Positions 1 through 8,631 of a stretch of 38,730 nucleotides of DNA are shown here, piece after piece. How positions within the stretch are numbered: the first letter of the stretch is position 1; each line of letters begins with the position of its first letter. The stretch is from Rhodobacteraceae bacterium HLUCCO18. Its GTDB lineage: Bacteria; Pseudomonadota; Alphaproteobacteria; Rhodobacterales; Rhodobacteraceae. Below the pieces are notes generated by a model that ran no database searches, was not told the DNA's origin, and saw only the letters and a program-made list of their open reading frames with translations. The position numbers were made by a program, and so were the translations under genes. The DNA lies in assembly GCA_001314805.1 (NCBI GenBank), contig LJSY01000022.1:1-38730 (forward strand), read 5' to 3'.

Positions 1-342
1 CTGCCGGTGGCGCGCATCGACCTTGCGCAGATCGCGACGCTGGAATTCTACGCCCCCGATCCGCGCCGGTATCCGGCCCTCGACATCGCCCGGGCGGTGA
101 TGGAAACCGGCGGTTGCGCGGGCTGCGTGTTCAACGCCGCCAAGGAAATCGCGCTCGACGGGTTCCTGGAGGGGCGCATCGGTTTCATGGACATGTCCGG
201 TGTCGTGGAGGCAACGCTTGACGCGATGTCGTCGGAATTCGGCCTCACAAATCACCCAAGCACCCTTGAGGACGTGCTGGAAACGGACCACATGTCACGT
301 CTGACGGCCCGGCGCCTCATCGAAACACGCGGAGCAGCCTGA
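1..342 (+). CDS. dxr: 1-deoxy-D-xylulose 5-phosphate reductoisomerase, C-terminal part (5' end outside window)
   Basis: This is the last 113 codons of a gene that enters from the left edge; the frame is open from base 1. Dxr converts DXP to MEP with NADPH in the non-mevalonate isoprenoid pathway in the cytoplasm. The visible part looks like the Dxr C-terminal helical domain: residues reading YPALDIARAVMETGG, then a stretch with FNAAKEIALDGFL, and a final helix. The call is strengthened by its position directly before rseP and bamA, a common order in alphaproteobacteria. It ends 3 bases before rseP, so the two are probably co-transcribed. The catalytic domain and start are not in the window. 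Confidence 0.88.
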   Translation: MPVARIDLAQIATLEFYAPDPRRYPALDIARAVMETGGCAGCVFNAAKEIALDGFLEGRIGFMDMSGVVEATLDAMSSEFGLTNHPSTLEDVLETDHMSRLTARRLIETRGAA

Positions 343-345
343 GAC

Positions 346-1674
346 ATGGAATTCATCCCGGACTTCGGAGGTCTGGCCTTTACGCTTGTGGCCTTCATCG
401 CGGCCCTGTCGATCATCGTCGCGATCCACGAATACGGCCATTACATCGTCGGGCGCTGGTCGGGCATCCATGCGGAGGTGTTTTCCGTGGGCTTCGGCCC
501 GGTGCTGTTTTCCCGCGTGGACCGGCATGGCACGAAATGGCAGATCGCGGCGCTCCCCTTCGGCGGATACGTGAAGTTTCTCGGTGACGCCGATGCCGCC
601 AGCGGCAAGGACGGCGCGGCCATCGACGCGCTCGACATGGAGGAGCGGCGCCGTTCCATGCATGGGGCGCCGCTCTGGGCGCGGTCTGCAACCGTGGCGG
701 CGGGTCCGATCTTCAACTTCATCCTGTCGATCCTGATCTTCGCCGCCGTCCTCATGATCGCGGGCCGCCCGGCCGAAGCGCCCGTCGTCGGCACGCCCGC
801 AGCACTTCCCGCGGACATGCAGACGTTGCAGTCGGGCGACCTGATCACGTCCATCGGCGGTACGCCCGTCGACACGCTGGGCGATGTGTTCACCGTGGCG
901 CGCGACCTGACGCCCTCCGAAACCGTGACCTACGGGCTGGAGCGGGACGGGCAGGCGCAGACGGTCGAGGCGTCCTTCCCGCTTCTGCCGATCGTGCAAT
1001 CGGTCTCGCCGCAATCCGCCGCCATGGCTGCGGGTCTCGAGCAGGGCGACGTGATCCGCTCCGTCGACGGCACGCCGATTCACGCCTTTTCGCAACTGCG
1101 CGAGACCGTGGACGCCAGCGATGGCGCGCCTCTAGACCTCAGCGTGTGGCGCGACGGAGAAATGCTCGACATCACGCTCAGCCCGCGCCGGACGGACCTG
1201 CCGCTGCCGGAAGGCGGGTTCGAGACGCGCTGGCTGATCGGCATCACCGGCGGGCTGATCTTCGACCCCGACACGGTGCGCGTCGGCCCCGTGGACGCGG
1301 TCTGGTCCGGGGTCGAGCAGACGGGCTTCATCATCCGCTCGTCGCTGTCGGGTCTGTGGCACATGATCACCGGGGCCATCTCGTCTTGCAACCTGCAAGG
1401 TCCCATCGGCATCGCCGAGACCAGCGGCGCGATGGCGAGCCAGGGGATCGACGATTTCATCTGGTTCATCGCGGTGCTGTCGACGGCGGTCGGTCTGCTG
1501 AACCTGTTTCCGATCCCCGTGCTCGATGGCGGTCACCTGCTGTTCCACGCCTACGAGGCGGTGGCCGGCAAACCACCCTCGGACAAGGCGCTGCGGGTGT
1601 TCATGACCGTTGGGCTGACGCTGTTGCTGTCGCTGATGCTGTTTGCGCTCACCAATGACATCTTCTGCCCCTGA
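346..1674 (+). CDS. rseP: RseP-type site-2 intramembrane zinc metalloprotease
   Basis: This 442-residue inner-membrane protease of the M50 family cuts transmembrane segments, classically anti-sigma factors in regulated intramembrane proteolysis, and also clears signal-peptide remnants. The first membrane segment carries the zinc motif HEYGH (His28, Glu29, His32). Two PDZ-like regions follow, around residues 145-215 and 220-285. The C-terminal membrane part has the third-ligand motif with LDGG (Asp394 region). The length is normal for the family. It starts 3 bases after the dxr stop and sits upstream of bamA and skp, which fits an envelope-quality-control role. The natural substrate in this organism cannot be read from the window. 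Confidence 0.95.
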   Translation: MEFIPDFGGLAFTLVAFIAALSIIVAIHEYGHYIVGRWSGIHAEVFSVGFGPVLFSRVDRHGTKWQIAALPFGGYVKFLGDADAASGKDGAAIDALDMEERRRSMHGAPLWARSATVAAGPIFNFILSILIFAAVLMIAGRPAEAPVVGTPAALPADMQTLQSGDLITSIGGTPVDTLGDVFTVARDLTPSETVTYGLERDGQAQTVEASFPLLPIVQSVSPQSAAMAAGLEQGDVIRSVDGTPIHAFSQLRETVDASDGAPLDLSVWRDGEMLDITLSPRRTDLPLPEGGFETRWLIGITGGLIFDPDTVRVGPVDAVWSGVEQTGFIIRSSLSGLWHMITGAISSCNLQGPIGIAETSGAMASQGIDDFIWFIAVLSTAVGLLNLFPIPVLDGGHLLFHAYEAVAGKPPSDKALRVFMTVGLTLLLSLMLFALTNDIFCP

Positions 1675-1830
1675 GCAATCCGTTCCGTCGGCATTCGGGG
1701 TCCGGCGTATCCCGACGCGCAGCCCTCGTGACCCCTAAAACTCCGTCTGGATGTCCCAAAGGCGCCACATTTTCGGGCGAGTTTGGGCCCGTGTGCAGAG
1801 AGGCACCGATTGGGATTACAGGAGCGCGAG

Positions 1831-1968
1831 ATGAAGTTCCTCACCGAGAGCTACCGCGGATTGTCGTTGCTCGTCACCGTGAACACCGATCGGCTTCTGG
1901 TGCCGGTGTTGATCGTGGCGGCGCTGACATTGGCGGGATGGCTTGTGTCGGTCTTCCCGACGATGTGA
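1831..1968 (+). CDS. Small single-pass membrane protein, 45 residues, unknown function
   Basis: A 45-codon ORF begins at an ATG preceded by AGGAG (from 1820, about 6 bases spacing). The product has a short polar N-terminus (MKFLTESYRG), then two hydrophobic stretches around residues 13-18 and 22-42, best read as one transmembrane helix, and ends in VFPTM. A longer reading of the same frame from 1783 exists, but its extra residues look non-coding and the ribosome site supports 1831. It lies between rseP and bamA on the same strand, followed by a possible terminator hairpin at 2022-2044. I do not recognise the family. Coding status is inferred from the ribosome site and the clean membrane-segment composition. 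Confidence 0.6.
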   Translation: MKFLTESYRGLSLLVTVNTDRLLVPVLIVAALTLAGWLVSVFPTM

Positions 1969-2021
1969 CGCAGGCGGCCCGATGGCCGGCCGAACCGCTG
2001 CCCCCCGAGATGTGATGACAG

Positions 2022-2044
2022 GCCCGCGCCGCGATTGCGCGGGC
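2022..2044 (+). terminator. Candidate terminator hairpin before bamA
   Basis: A perfect 8-bp GC-rich stem (GCCCGCGC / GCGCGGGC) with a 7-base loop lies between the small membrane-protein gene and the bamA promoter. It is followed by TTCGCGCTT rather than a clean T run, so it may be a weak or Rho-assisted terminator. Its position makes sense as the end of the dxr-rseP-small ORF unit. Confidence 0.45.
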
Positions 2045-2126
2045 TTCGCGCTTGCCGAGTCCGTATCGGAATCGTCACAGAGCCTGGGAAACGTGCTGCC
2101 CTGTCCACATCCTGTGCATCATCGTT

Positions 2127-2155
2127 TTGACAACCCCATATCCCTTCGATAGGCA
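2127..2155 (+). promoter_or_regulatory. Probable housekeeping sigma promoter of bamA
   Basis: A perfect -35 TTGACA (2127-2132) is separated by 17 bases from TAGGCA (2150-2155). The inferred transcription start is near 2162, about 30 bases before the bamA ATG. This suggests that bamA and the lipid A genes have their own promoter besides any read-through from dxr-rseP. Confidence 0.55.
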
Positions 2156-2191
2156 CGAAGCGTCTGCAAGAATACCAAGGGGTTGGATTCG

Positions 2192-4549
2192 ATGGTCCGG
2201 CATATGCGCATCGCGGCGGCTGTCCTTATTGGCGCAGTGGTCTCGTCTCCGGTCGGCCTCGCGGCGGTTTCTGCCTTTGCCGTCGGCATCGCGGTCAACG
2301 CGCAGCAGGCCCAGGCCCAGGCGTTCCGCTTCTCTAATTTCGTGATCGAGGGCAACCAGCGGATCACGGACGAGACGATCATCTCCTACACCGGCATCAC
2401 GCCCGGCGCCGGCGTGTCGGCCGGCGAGGTCAACGATGCGCTCCAGAGCCTTCAGGACTCCGGTCTTTTCGAGCGGGTGGAACTCATCCCGCGTGGCGGC
2501 ACGCTCGAGATCCGCGTTCTGGAATATCCCACGATCAACCGCATCGCGATCGAGGGCAATCGCCGCATCGACGACGACGATCTGCTGCCGATCCTGCAAT
2601 CCCAGACACGGCGCGTCTATTCTCCGACCGCCGCCGAGCAGGACGCAGCCGCCATCGCCGAGGCCTATCGCGTGTCGGGCCGCCTGACCGCAACGGTGAC
2701 GCCGGCGATCATCCGGCGCGGCGACAACCGCGTGGATCTCGTCTTCGAGGTGACCGAGGGCAGCGTGGTGGAAACCCAGCGCATCGCCTTCGTCGGCAAC
2801 CGCGAGTATTCGGACCGCCGCCTGCGCCGGGTGCTGGAAAGCACGCAGGCCGGGCTGTTCGCGTTGATCATCCGGTCGGACACCTTCATCGAGGACCGTA
2901 TCGCGCTCGACCGGCAGCTGTTGACGGATTTCTACTTCGACCGGGGTTATATCGACTTTCAGGTCCTGTCGGTCACGCCGGAACTGACGCGCGCGCGCGA
3001 CGCCTATTTCGTGACGTTCAACATTCGCGAGGGGCAGAGCTTCCGCTTCGGCGACCTTTCGGTCGTCTCCGAGATCCCCGAGATCGATGCGGACGAGTAC
3101 GCCGACACGCTGCGTATCCGCGAGGGCGTGACCTACAGCCCGCGCCTCGTGGACACGACCATTACCCGGATGGAGAACCTCGCCACGCAGCAGGGCCAGC
3201 GATTCGTGCGGATCGAGCCACGCGTCACCCGCAACGATGCCGATCTGACGCTTGACGTGGAATTCGTCATCACGCGCGGCCCGCGCGTCTTCGTCGAGCG
3301 GATCGACATCCAGGGCAACCAGACCACGCTGGACCGCGTGATCCGGCGCCAGTTCGACACGGTCGAAGGCGACCCGTTCGATCCGCGCGCGATCCGGCAG
3401 GCGGCCGAGCGGATCCGGGCCACCGGCTATTTCGCGGACGTGTCCGTCGAGGGCCGCGAGGGCTCGACGCCCGGGCAGGTTGTCGTCGATGTCGATGTCG
3501 AGGAACAGCCGACCGGGTCGCTGGGCTTCTCGCTCAACTATTCCACCGATTCCGGCGCGGGGATCGCGATCAACTTCTCGGAAGAGAATTTCCTCGGGCG
3601 GGGGCAGAGCCTGCGCTTCGGCGTGAGCACGGTCGAAGGCGGGCAGAGCTTCACCTTCGCCTTCACCGAGCCGAACTTCCTCGCGCGGGACGTATCGGCG
3701 GGGTTCAACCTCTACTACGAACAGACGCAGTCGCAGGACCGGTCCTTCGACACCGAGGATTACGGGTTCAGCACCTCGTTTTCCTTCCCCGCCAGCGAGA
3801 ATGGTCGCCTCGGGCTGAGCTACAGCATCGACCAGCGCGAGATCAGCTTCGGCAACCAGTTCGAAAATTCTTCCCGGATCCTGACCGCCGATCAGGGCTC
3901 CCGTATCACGTCGGCTGTCGGCCTGCGCTACAATTTCGACAACCGCACCACCGGGCTCAACCCAAATGCCGGGATCGCGCTCGACCTGCGCGCTGAACTT
4001 GCGGGCCTTGGCGGCGACGCCGAGTATGTGAAGACGCAAGGCACCGCGATCGCGGAACGCGCCATCCTGCGTGAAGAGGCGACGTTGCGCGCCACGTTCG
4101 AGGGCGGCGCGCTCTTCGCCACCGGCAACAGCCATTACAACGACCGCTTCTTCCTGAACTCGCGGCAGATGCGCGGGTTCGACACGTTCGGCCTCGGGCC
4201 GCGGGATCGTGAAGCAGGAAACCAAGATGCTCTTGGCGGAAATTACTTTGCGGTGGCGCGGTTCGAGGCGGCGTTCCCGCTCGGGTTGCCGGAGGAGTAC
4301 GGGATCTCTGGTGGTGTTTTCTACGATATTGGTTCGGTTTGGGGGTTGGACAACACGGCCGGCGTAGTTGGACCTACGCAGCCTGGTGGTGTGGTCGACG
4401 ACAGCCTGCACTGGCGCTCGGCCATCGGTTTCTCCATCTTCTGGGACACCGCACTTGGGCCACTGCGGTTCAACTTCAGCCGCGCGCTGGAAACGCAGCC
4501 TTATGACCGCACGCGTGACTTCGACTTCACGGTCCAGACCCGGTTCTGA
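2192..4549 (+). CDS. bamA: Outer membrane protein assembly factor BamA
   Basis: The 785-residue product is the Omp85-family core of the BAM complex, which folds and inserts beta-barrel proteins into the outer membrane. A signal peptide ends near the AQAQA stretch around residue 40. Five POTRA repeats follow, each with an xxIxGNxxxxD-type start (FVIEGNQRI, IAIEGNRRI, IAFVGNREY, a more divergent fourth, IDIQGNQTT). A C-terminal barrel runs from about residue 435 and ends in phenylalanine (QTRF), as outer-membrane barrels do. The barrel keeps the loop-6 RGF motif. I chose the ATG at 2192 over the in-frame TTG at 2183 because AAGGGG at 2177-2182 is well spaced only for the ATG. About 200 bases near 4205-4395 are less GC-rich than the rest. 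Confidence 0.95.
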   Translation: MVRHMRIAAAVLIGAVVSSPVGLAAVSAFAVGIAVNAQQAQAQAFRFSNFVIEGNQRITDETIISYTGITPGAGVSAGEVNDALQSLQDSGLFERVELIPRGGTLEIRVLEYPTINRIAIEGNRRIDDDDLLPILQSQTRRVYSPTAAEQDAAAIAEAYRVSGRLTATVTPAIIRRGDNRVDLVFEVTEGSVVETQRIAFVGNREYSDRRLRRVLESTQAGLFALIIRSDTFIEDRIALDRQLLTDFYFDRGYIDFQVLSVTPELTRARDAYFVTFNIREGQSFRFGDLSVVSEIPEIDADEYADTLRIREGVTYSPRLVDTTITRMENLATQQGQRFVRIEPRVTRNDADLTLDVEFVITRGPRVFVERIDIQGNQTTLDRVIRRQFDTVEGDPFDPRAIRQAAERIRATGYFADVSVEGREGSTPGQVVVDVDVEEQPTGSLGFSLNYSTDSGAGIAINFSEENFLGRGQSLRFGVSTVEGGQSFTFAFTEPNFLARDVSAGFNLYYEQTQSQDRSFDTEDYGFSTSFSFPASENGRLGLSYSIDQREISFGNQFENSSRILTADQGSRITSAVGLRYNFDNRTTGLNPNAGIALDLRAELAGLGGDAEYVKTQGTAIAERAILREEATLRATFEGGALFATGNSHYNDRFFLNSRQMRGFDTFGLGPRDREAGNQDALGGNYFAVARFEAAFPLGLPEEYGISGGVFYDIGSVWGLDNTAGVVGPTQPGGVVDDSLHWRSAIGFSIFWDTALGPLRFNFSRALETQPYDRTRDFDFTVQTRF

Positions 4550-4554
4550 CAGGC

Positions 4555-5214
4555 ATGTGGCCTGATCCCGCGGCATGGATGCGCCGGCGGGGCGTGGCGG
4601 CGCTGCACGTCGTCGTGGCCCTCGCGCTGGCGCTCGTAGTGTCCCTGTCCGGACCGGCGCCGGCGCAGGACGCCGCCGAGGCCGATCCCGCACCGGTCAC
4701 GGGTATCCTCGTCCTCAACCAGGAGCGGCTTTTCGCCCGAAGCCTGTTCGGCCAACGCATCCAGCGCGAACTGGAGGACGCCTCGGCACGTCTGGCCGCC
4801 GAGAATCGCCGGATCGAGACGCGGCTCACCGAGGAAGAACTGGAGCTGACCGAGCTTCGCGGCACGATCGAGGCCGATGAATTCCGCGCACTCGCCGACG
4901 CTTTCGATACCCGCGTCGAAGCCATCCGCGCCGAGCAGGAGGCCAAGGCCCGCAACCTGACCGGGCAGGCGGACGCAGCGCAGTCGCTATTCTTCGAAAA
5001 CGTGGCGCCCATCCTTCTGGAAATCGTGCGCGACAGGAACGCCGCCGTGCTGGTGGACAGCCGCTCGGTCCTGTTGTCGGCCGACCGGGTCGACGTCACC
5101 GAAGCCGCGATCGCGGCGATCGACGAGACCCTCGGCGAAGGCGGCGCCGAGCCCATCATCACGATCGACGTGGATGCGGAACAGTCCGCACCGGACGACG
5201 CGACGCCCCCCTGA
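4555..5214 (+). CDS. skp: OmpH/Skp family periplasmic chaperone
   Basis: The 219-residue product has a signal peptide (hydrophobic core about residues 14-32, cleavage after a PAPAQ-type site). A VLNQERLF-type beta strand follows, then a long charged helical region of about 55-125 rich in Glu, Arg and Leu that should form the coiled-coil arms. Skp trimers hold unfolded outer-membrane proteins in the periplasm and hand them to BamA. The gene starts 5 bases after bamA, so translation is probably coupled; an internal ATG at 4579 is an alternative start giving a more typical signal peptide. An acidic, low-complexity C-terminal tail extends beyond the usual end. Confidence 0.87.
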   Translation: MWPDPAAWMRRRGVAALHVVVALALALVVSLSGPAPAQDAAEADPAPVTGILVLNQERLFARSLFGQRIQRELEDASARLAAENRRIETRLTEEELELTELRGTIEADEFRALADAFDTRVEAIRAEQEAKARNLTGQADAAQSLFFENVAPILLEIVRDRNAAVLVDSRSVLLSADRVDVTEAAIAAIDETLGEGGAEPIITIDVDAEQSAPDDATPP

Positions 5215-5323
5215 GCGGCCGCGCGCCTTGCTGCCCGCCTGCCTTGTTGTTAAGCCGCGTCTGACCGATCCGATGCGCCGGCCGGACAGGCATGCGCCAC
5301 ACCGCAGGAGAAGAAGCGCGAAG

Positions 5324-5821
5324 ATGAGCCTTGATGCCCCGACCGACCTGTTGAGCGCCGACATTCAGATGATCCAGCGGCTCCTGCCGCATCGATACCC
5401 GTTCCTGCTGATCGACAAGGTGCGTGACATCGATCCGTTCAAGTCGGCGGTCGGGATCAAGAACGTCACCTATAACGAGCCGCATTTTCAGGGTCATTTC
5501 CCCGGCGTGCCGATCATGCCCGGGGTCACGATCATCGAGGCGATGGCCCAGACCGCGGCGGTGATGGTGGGCGTGTCCTCGGACTATGCCGACAAGGACC
5601 TGCTGGTCTATTTCATGGGCATCGACAGCGCCAAGTTCCGCCGCAAGGTCGGGCCGGGCGACGTGCTGGAACTGGCCATCGAGGTGACGCGCGGCAAGCG
5701 GGGCGGCAAGGTCTGGAAATTCGCCGGGCGCGCCACGGTCGAGGGGGAACTGGCCGCGGAATGCACCTTCACCGCAATGATGGACATGCCGGCAGAGGCC
5801 GGAGAAGGGGCCCCGGAATGA
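5324..5821 (+). CDS. fabZ: 3-hydroxyacyl-[acyl-carrier-protein] dehydratase FabZ
   Basis: The 165-residue hot-dog-fold enzyme dehydrates beta-hydroxyacyl-ACP in fatty acid elongation. It shows the [13 protein letters not shown] start of the family, and the catalytic His58 and Glu72 in [10 protein letters not shown]...IIEAMAQ, spaced 14 residues as expected. The start at 5324 is supported by AGGAGAAG about 13-19 bases upstream and by the family's N-terminus; the same frame is open further upstream but that part does not look like FabZ. It sits between skp and lpxA, and overlaps lpxA by ATGA. Placing FabZ beside LpxA is common because both draw on hydroxyacyl-ACP. Confidence 0.96.
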   Translation: MSLDAPTDLLSADIQMIQRLLPHRYPFLLIDKVRDIDPFKSAVGIKNVTYNEPHFQGHFPGVPIMPGVTIIEAMAQTAAVMVGVSSDYADKDLLVYFMGIDSAKFRRKVGPGDVLELAIEVTRGKRGGKVWKFAGRATVEGELAAECTFTAMMDMPAEAGEGAPE

Positions 5822-6621
5822 CGATCGACGCCTCCGCGCAGATCCACCCCAGCGCGGTGATCGAGGACGGGGCCGTGATCGGCCCGGACTGCCGGATCGG
5901 CCCGTTCTGCGTGGTCGGCAAGGATGTGGAACTCGGTCGCGCCGTGACGCTGAAATCCCATGCGATCGTCACCGGCTGGACGCAAGTGGGCGACGACACG
6001 GTGATCTTTCCCTTCGCCAATATCGGCGACATCCCGCAGGATCTGAAATACGCCGGAGAACGCACTCGGCTGATCATCGGCGCGCGCAACCGTATCCGCG
6101 AGGGCGTCACCATGAACACCGGCACCGAGCATGGTGGCGGGGTGACCCGCGTGGGCGACGACGGCCTGTTCATGGCGGGCGCCCATGTCGCCCATGACGC
6201 GCAGATCGGCAACCGCGTGATCCTTGTCAACAACGCCTCCATCGCGGGCCATTGCGTGATCGCCGACGACGTGATCGTGGGCGGCCTTTCGGGCGTGCAT
6301 CAATGGGTGCGCGTGGGGCGCGGCGCGATCATCGGCGCGGTGACCATGGTGACGAACGACGTCATTCCCTACGGGCTCGTGCAGGGGCCGCGCGGCGTGC
6401 TCGACGGGCTCAACCTCGTCGGGCTCAAGCGTCGCGGCGTCGACCGGTCCGACATCACCGCGCTCAGGGCGGCCTTCCAGGCGCTGGCCCAGGGCGAGGG
6501 CGCCTTTCAGGACCGCGCCAAGCGCCTCGGCGACAGCGAGGAAGGACAGTCGGACTACGTCCGCGAGATCGTCGAGTTCGTGCTTGGCGACACGGACCGC
6601 TCCTACCTGACGCCGGGCTGA
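5818..6621 (+). CDS. lpxA: UDP-N-acetylglucosamine O-acyltransferase LpxA
   Basis: This 267-residue cytoplasmic trimer performs the first step of lipid A synthesis, moving a 3-hydroxyacyl chain from ACP to UDP-GlcNAc. The N-terminal two thirds are hexapeptide repeats of a left-handed beta helix ([14 protein letters not shown] and onwards). The catalytic region [12 protein letters not shown] has the paired histidines His123 and His126, matching the His-x-x-His of E. coli LpxA. A helical C-terminal domain follows. The start codon overlaps the fabZ stop (ATGA). Confidence 0.96.
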   Translation: MTIDASAQIHPSAVIEDGAVIGPDCRIGPFCVVGKDVELGRAVTLKSHAIVTGWTQVGDDTVIFPFANIGDIPQDLKYAGERTRLIIGARNRIREGVTMNTGTEHGGGVTRVGDDGLFMAGAHVAHDAQIGNRVILVNNASIAGHCVIADDVIVGGLSGVHQWVRVGRGAIIGAVTMVTNDVIPYGLVQGPRGVLDGLNLVGLKRRGVDRSDITALRAAFQALAQGEGAFQDRAKRLGDSEEGQSDYVREIVEFVLGDTDRSYLTPG

Positions 6622-6626
6622 GCCGG

Positions 6627-7406
6627 GTGGGCGCGCGGGCGATCATCGCGGGCAGGGGCGTCTTGCCGGGGCTCCTGCTGGAAGCGGGGCCGGCGTTTGT
6701 CGTGGCGTTCGAGGGTGTCGCCATCGAGGCCGAGGGCACGGGGATCATCCCCGCACGGTTCGAGCGTCTCGGCGCGCTGTTCGACGATCTGGCTGCGGTC
6801 GGGGTGACGGAGATCTGCTTCGCCGGCGCGATGACGCGGCCCGCGCTCGACCCCGCTGCGCTCGACGATGTGACCATGGCGTTGATGCCGCGGCTCATGC
6901 AGGCCATGGCGCAGGGGGACGATGCGCTTCTGCGGGACATCGCGGCGCTCTTCGAGGAGCGCGGCGTGGCCGTGATCGGCGCCCATGCGCTTCGCCCCGA
7001 CCTGCTGGCCGAAGAGGGGTGTCTGGCCGGTGAGGCGCTGCCGGAGGCGGATGTCGCCCGCGCCCGCGCCGTGCTCGATGCGCTGGGGCCCCTCGATGTC
7101 GGGCAGGCGGCGGTTGCCGGGCGCGGTCAGGTCCTCGGCATCGAGACGCTGCAGGGCACGGACGCGATGCTCGATTTCGTCGCGCGCACGGCGCCGGGCA
7201 GTGGCGGGGTGCTGGTCAAGCGCCCCAAGCCGGGACAGGATCTGCGCTTCGACATGCCGGCCATCGGGCCGGACACCGTGCGAGGCGCCGCCGCGACCGG
7301 CCTCAAGGGGATCGAGATCGCCGCGGGCGGTGTGCTGCTTCTGGACCGCGCCGCGGTGGTCACCGCCTGTTCAGAGACCGGCGTCGCGCTCTGGGCGAGC
7401 CCGTGA
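6627..7406 (+). CDS. lpxI: UDP-2,3-diacylglucosamine pyrophosphatase LpxI
   Basis: The 259-residue product belongs to the LpxI family (formerly DUF1009), which replaces LpxH in many alphaproteobacteria and cleaves UDP-2,3-diacylglucosamine to lipid X and UMP. Visible family features are an N-terminal RAIIAGRGVLPGLL segment, a VTEICFAGAMTRP segment, and the C-terminal KPGQDLRFDMPAIGPDTV region with the conserved proline/glycine/threonine motif and a following GLKGIEIAAGGVLLLD block. The GTG at 6627 is the likely start, 5 bases after the lpxA stop; the frame is open upstream only as a shadow of lpxA. Its position between lpxA and lpxB confirms the role. Confidence 0.93.
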   Translation: MGARAIIAGRGVLPGLLLEAGPAFVVAFEGVAIEAEGTGIIPARFERLGALFDDLAAVGVTEICFAGAMTRPALDPAALDDVTMALMPRLMQAMAQGDDALLRDIAALFEERGVAVIGAHALRPDLLAEEGCLAGEALPEADVARARAVLDALGPLDVGQAAVAGRGQVLGIETLQGTDAMLDFVARTAPGSGGVLVKRPKPGQDLRFDMPAIGPDTVRGAAATGLKGIEIAAGGVLLLDRAAVVTACSETGVALWASP

Positions 7407-8578
7407 CGCTGCGGCTTTTCCTCGTGGCGGGCGAGGCCTCGGGCGACCGGCTCGGGGCGGCGCTCATCCGGGGCTTGCGGGAGGTTTCGGGCCGGGAGCT
7501 GGAACTTCACGGTATCGGCGGCCCGCTGATGGAGGCCGAGGGGCTGACCTCGCTTTTCCCGATGGAGGAGCTGTCGGTCATGGGCCTCACCGAGATCCTG
7601 CCGCGATTGCGCAGCCTGCTGGGGCGCGTATCGCAGACGGCGGAGGCGGTGCTGGAGATCAGGCCGGACGCGCTTATCACCATCGACAGCCCGGAGTTCT
7701 CGCTCCGCGTGGCCGCGAAGGTCAAGGCGCGCGCCGCGCAGGTGCCGACGATCCATTACGTCGCGCCCACGGTCTGGGCGTGGCGGCCGAAACGCGCGCG
7801 CAAGATGGCGAAATCCATCGACCATGTGCTCGCGCTATTCCCCTTCGAGCCGCCCTATATGGAGGCCGAGGGGATGGGTTGCGATTTCGTGGGCCATCCG
7901 GTGACGACCGAACCCGTGGCCCGCGCCGAGGAGGCGGCCGCGTTCCGGGCGCGGCACGGCGTGGGCGCGGATGCACCGCTGATCCTCGTGCTGCCGGGCT
8001 CGCGCCGGTCCGAGGTCGACCGTCTGGCGCCCGTCTTCGGCGAGGCGCTGCGCCCGGTCCTGCGCGCGCATCCCGACGCGCGGCTGGTCCTACCCACGAC
8101 CGAGAGCGTCGCGCCCATGCTGGCCGAGAAGCTGAAGGACTGGCCGGTAAAGCCGCTCATCCTCGATCCGCGGGGACAGGCGGCGGAGGCCCATCTGGCC
8201 GAGAAACGCGCCGCCTTTGCCGCGGCGGACGTGGCGCTCGCGGCCTCGGGCACCGTCAGCCTCGAGCTTGCGGCGGCCGGGACGCCGATGGTGGTGGCCT
8301 ACGACATGAGCTGGCTGAGCCGGAAGATCATCGGCGCATTGCTCAAGGTCGACACGGTAACACTGGTCAACCTGGTCTCCGACACGCGCGCGGTGCCGGA
8401 ATTCCTCGGCACCGATTGCCGGCCGGAGCCGATCGCGAAGGCCTTGCGCGATCTTCTGTCCGACGAGGCGGCGCGCAGGGCGCAACGCGACGCGATGGAC
8501 GCGACGATGCTTCGGCTCGGGCGTGGTGGGGAGCCGCCGGGGACAAGGGCCGCCCGGTCCGTGCTGCGGGTGATCTGA
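7403..8578 (+). CDS. lpxB: Lipid-A-disaccharide synthase LpxB
   Basis: This 391-residue GT19-family glycosyltransferase condenses UDP-diacylglucosamine with lipid X to make the lipid A disaccharide at the inner membrane. It shows the family's LVAGEASGDRLGAALI start, the YVAPTVWAW segment, VLPGSRRSEVDR, and ALAASGTVSLELAAAGTPMVVAYD near the C-terminus. The GTG start overlaps the lpxI stop by 4 bases (GTGA). It is the last gene of the envelope operon; the next gene is convergent. Confidence 0.95.
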   Translation: MTLRLFLVAGEASGDRLGAALIRGLREVSGRELELHGIGGPLMEAEGLTSLFPMEELSVMGLTEILPRLRSLLGRVSQTAEAVLEIRPDALITIDSPEFSLRVAAKVKARAAQVPTIHYVAPTVWAWRPKRARKMAKSIDHVLALFPFEPPYMEAEGMGCDFVGHPVTTEPVARAEEAAAFRARHGVGADAPLILVLPGSRRSEVDRLAPVFGEALRPVLRAHPDARLVLPTTESVAPMLAEKLKDWPVKPLILDPRGQAAEAHLAEKRAAFAAADVALAASGTVSLELAAAGTPMVVAYDMSWLSRKIIGALLKVDTVTLVNLVSDTRAVPEFLGTDCRPEPIAKALRDLLSDEAARRAQRDAMDATMLRLGRGGEPPGTRAARSVLRVI

Positions 8579-8586
8579 GGGGACAG

Positions 8587-8626
8587 AAAAGCCGGCTTTT
8601 CCGTTTCGGATTTGCCGGCAAATCCG
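8587..8626. other. Two adjacent perfect palindromes in the lpxB/YbaK convergent gap
   Basis: Bases 8587-8600 form a 14-base perfect palindrome (AAAAG, CCGG, CTTTT). Bases 8607-8626 form a 20-base perfect palindrome with an 8-bp stem CGGATTTG around the same CCGG centre. Because the flanking genes converge, the likeliest role is a bidirectional terminator; the first has A and T tracts on its arms and would work on either strand. A protein-binding site is the alternative. Confidence 0.45.
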
Positions 8627-8631
8627 GCCGC

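Noticed and set aside
2075-4693. 872-residue open frame on the minus strand opposite bamA
   Set aside because: It is antisense to a clear BamA gene, arginine- and glutamate-rich like a GC shadow frame, with no recognised domain.
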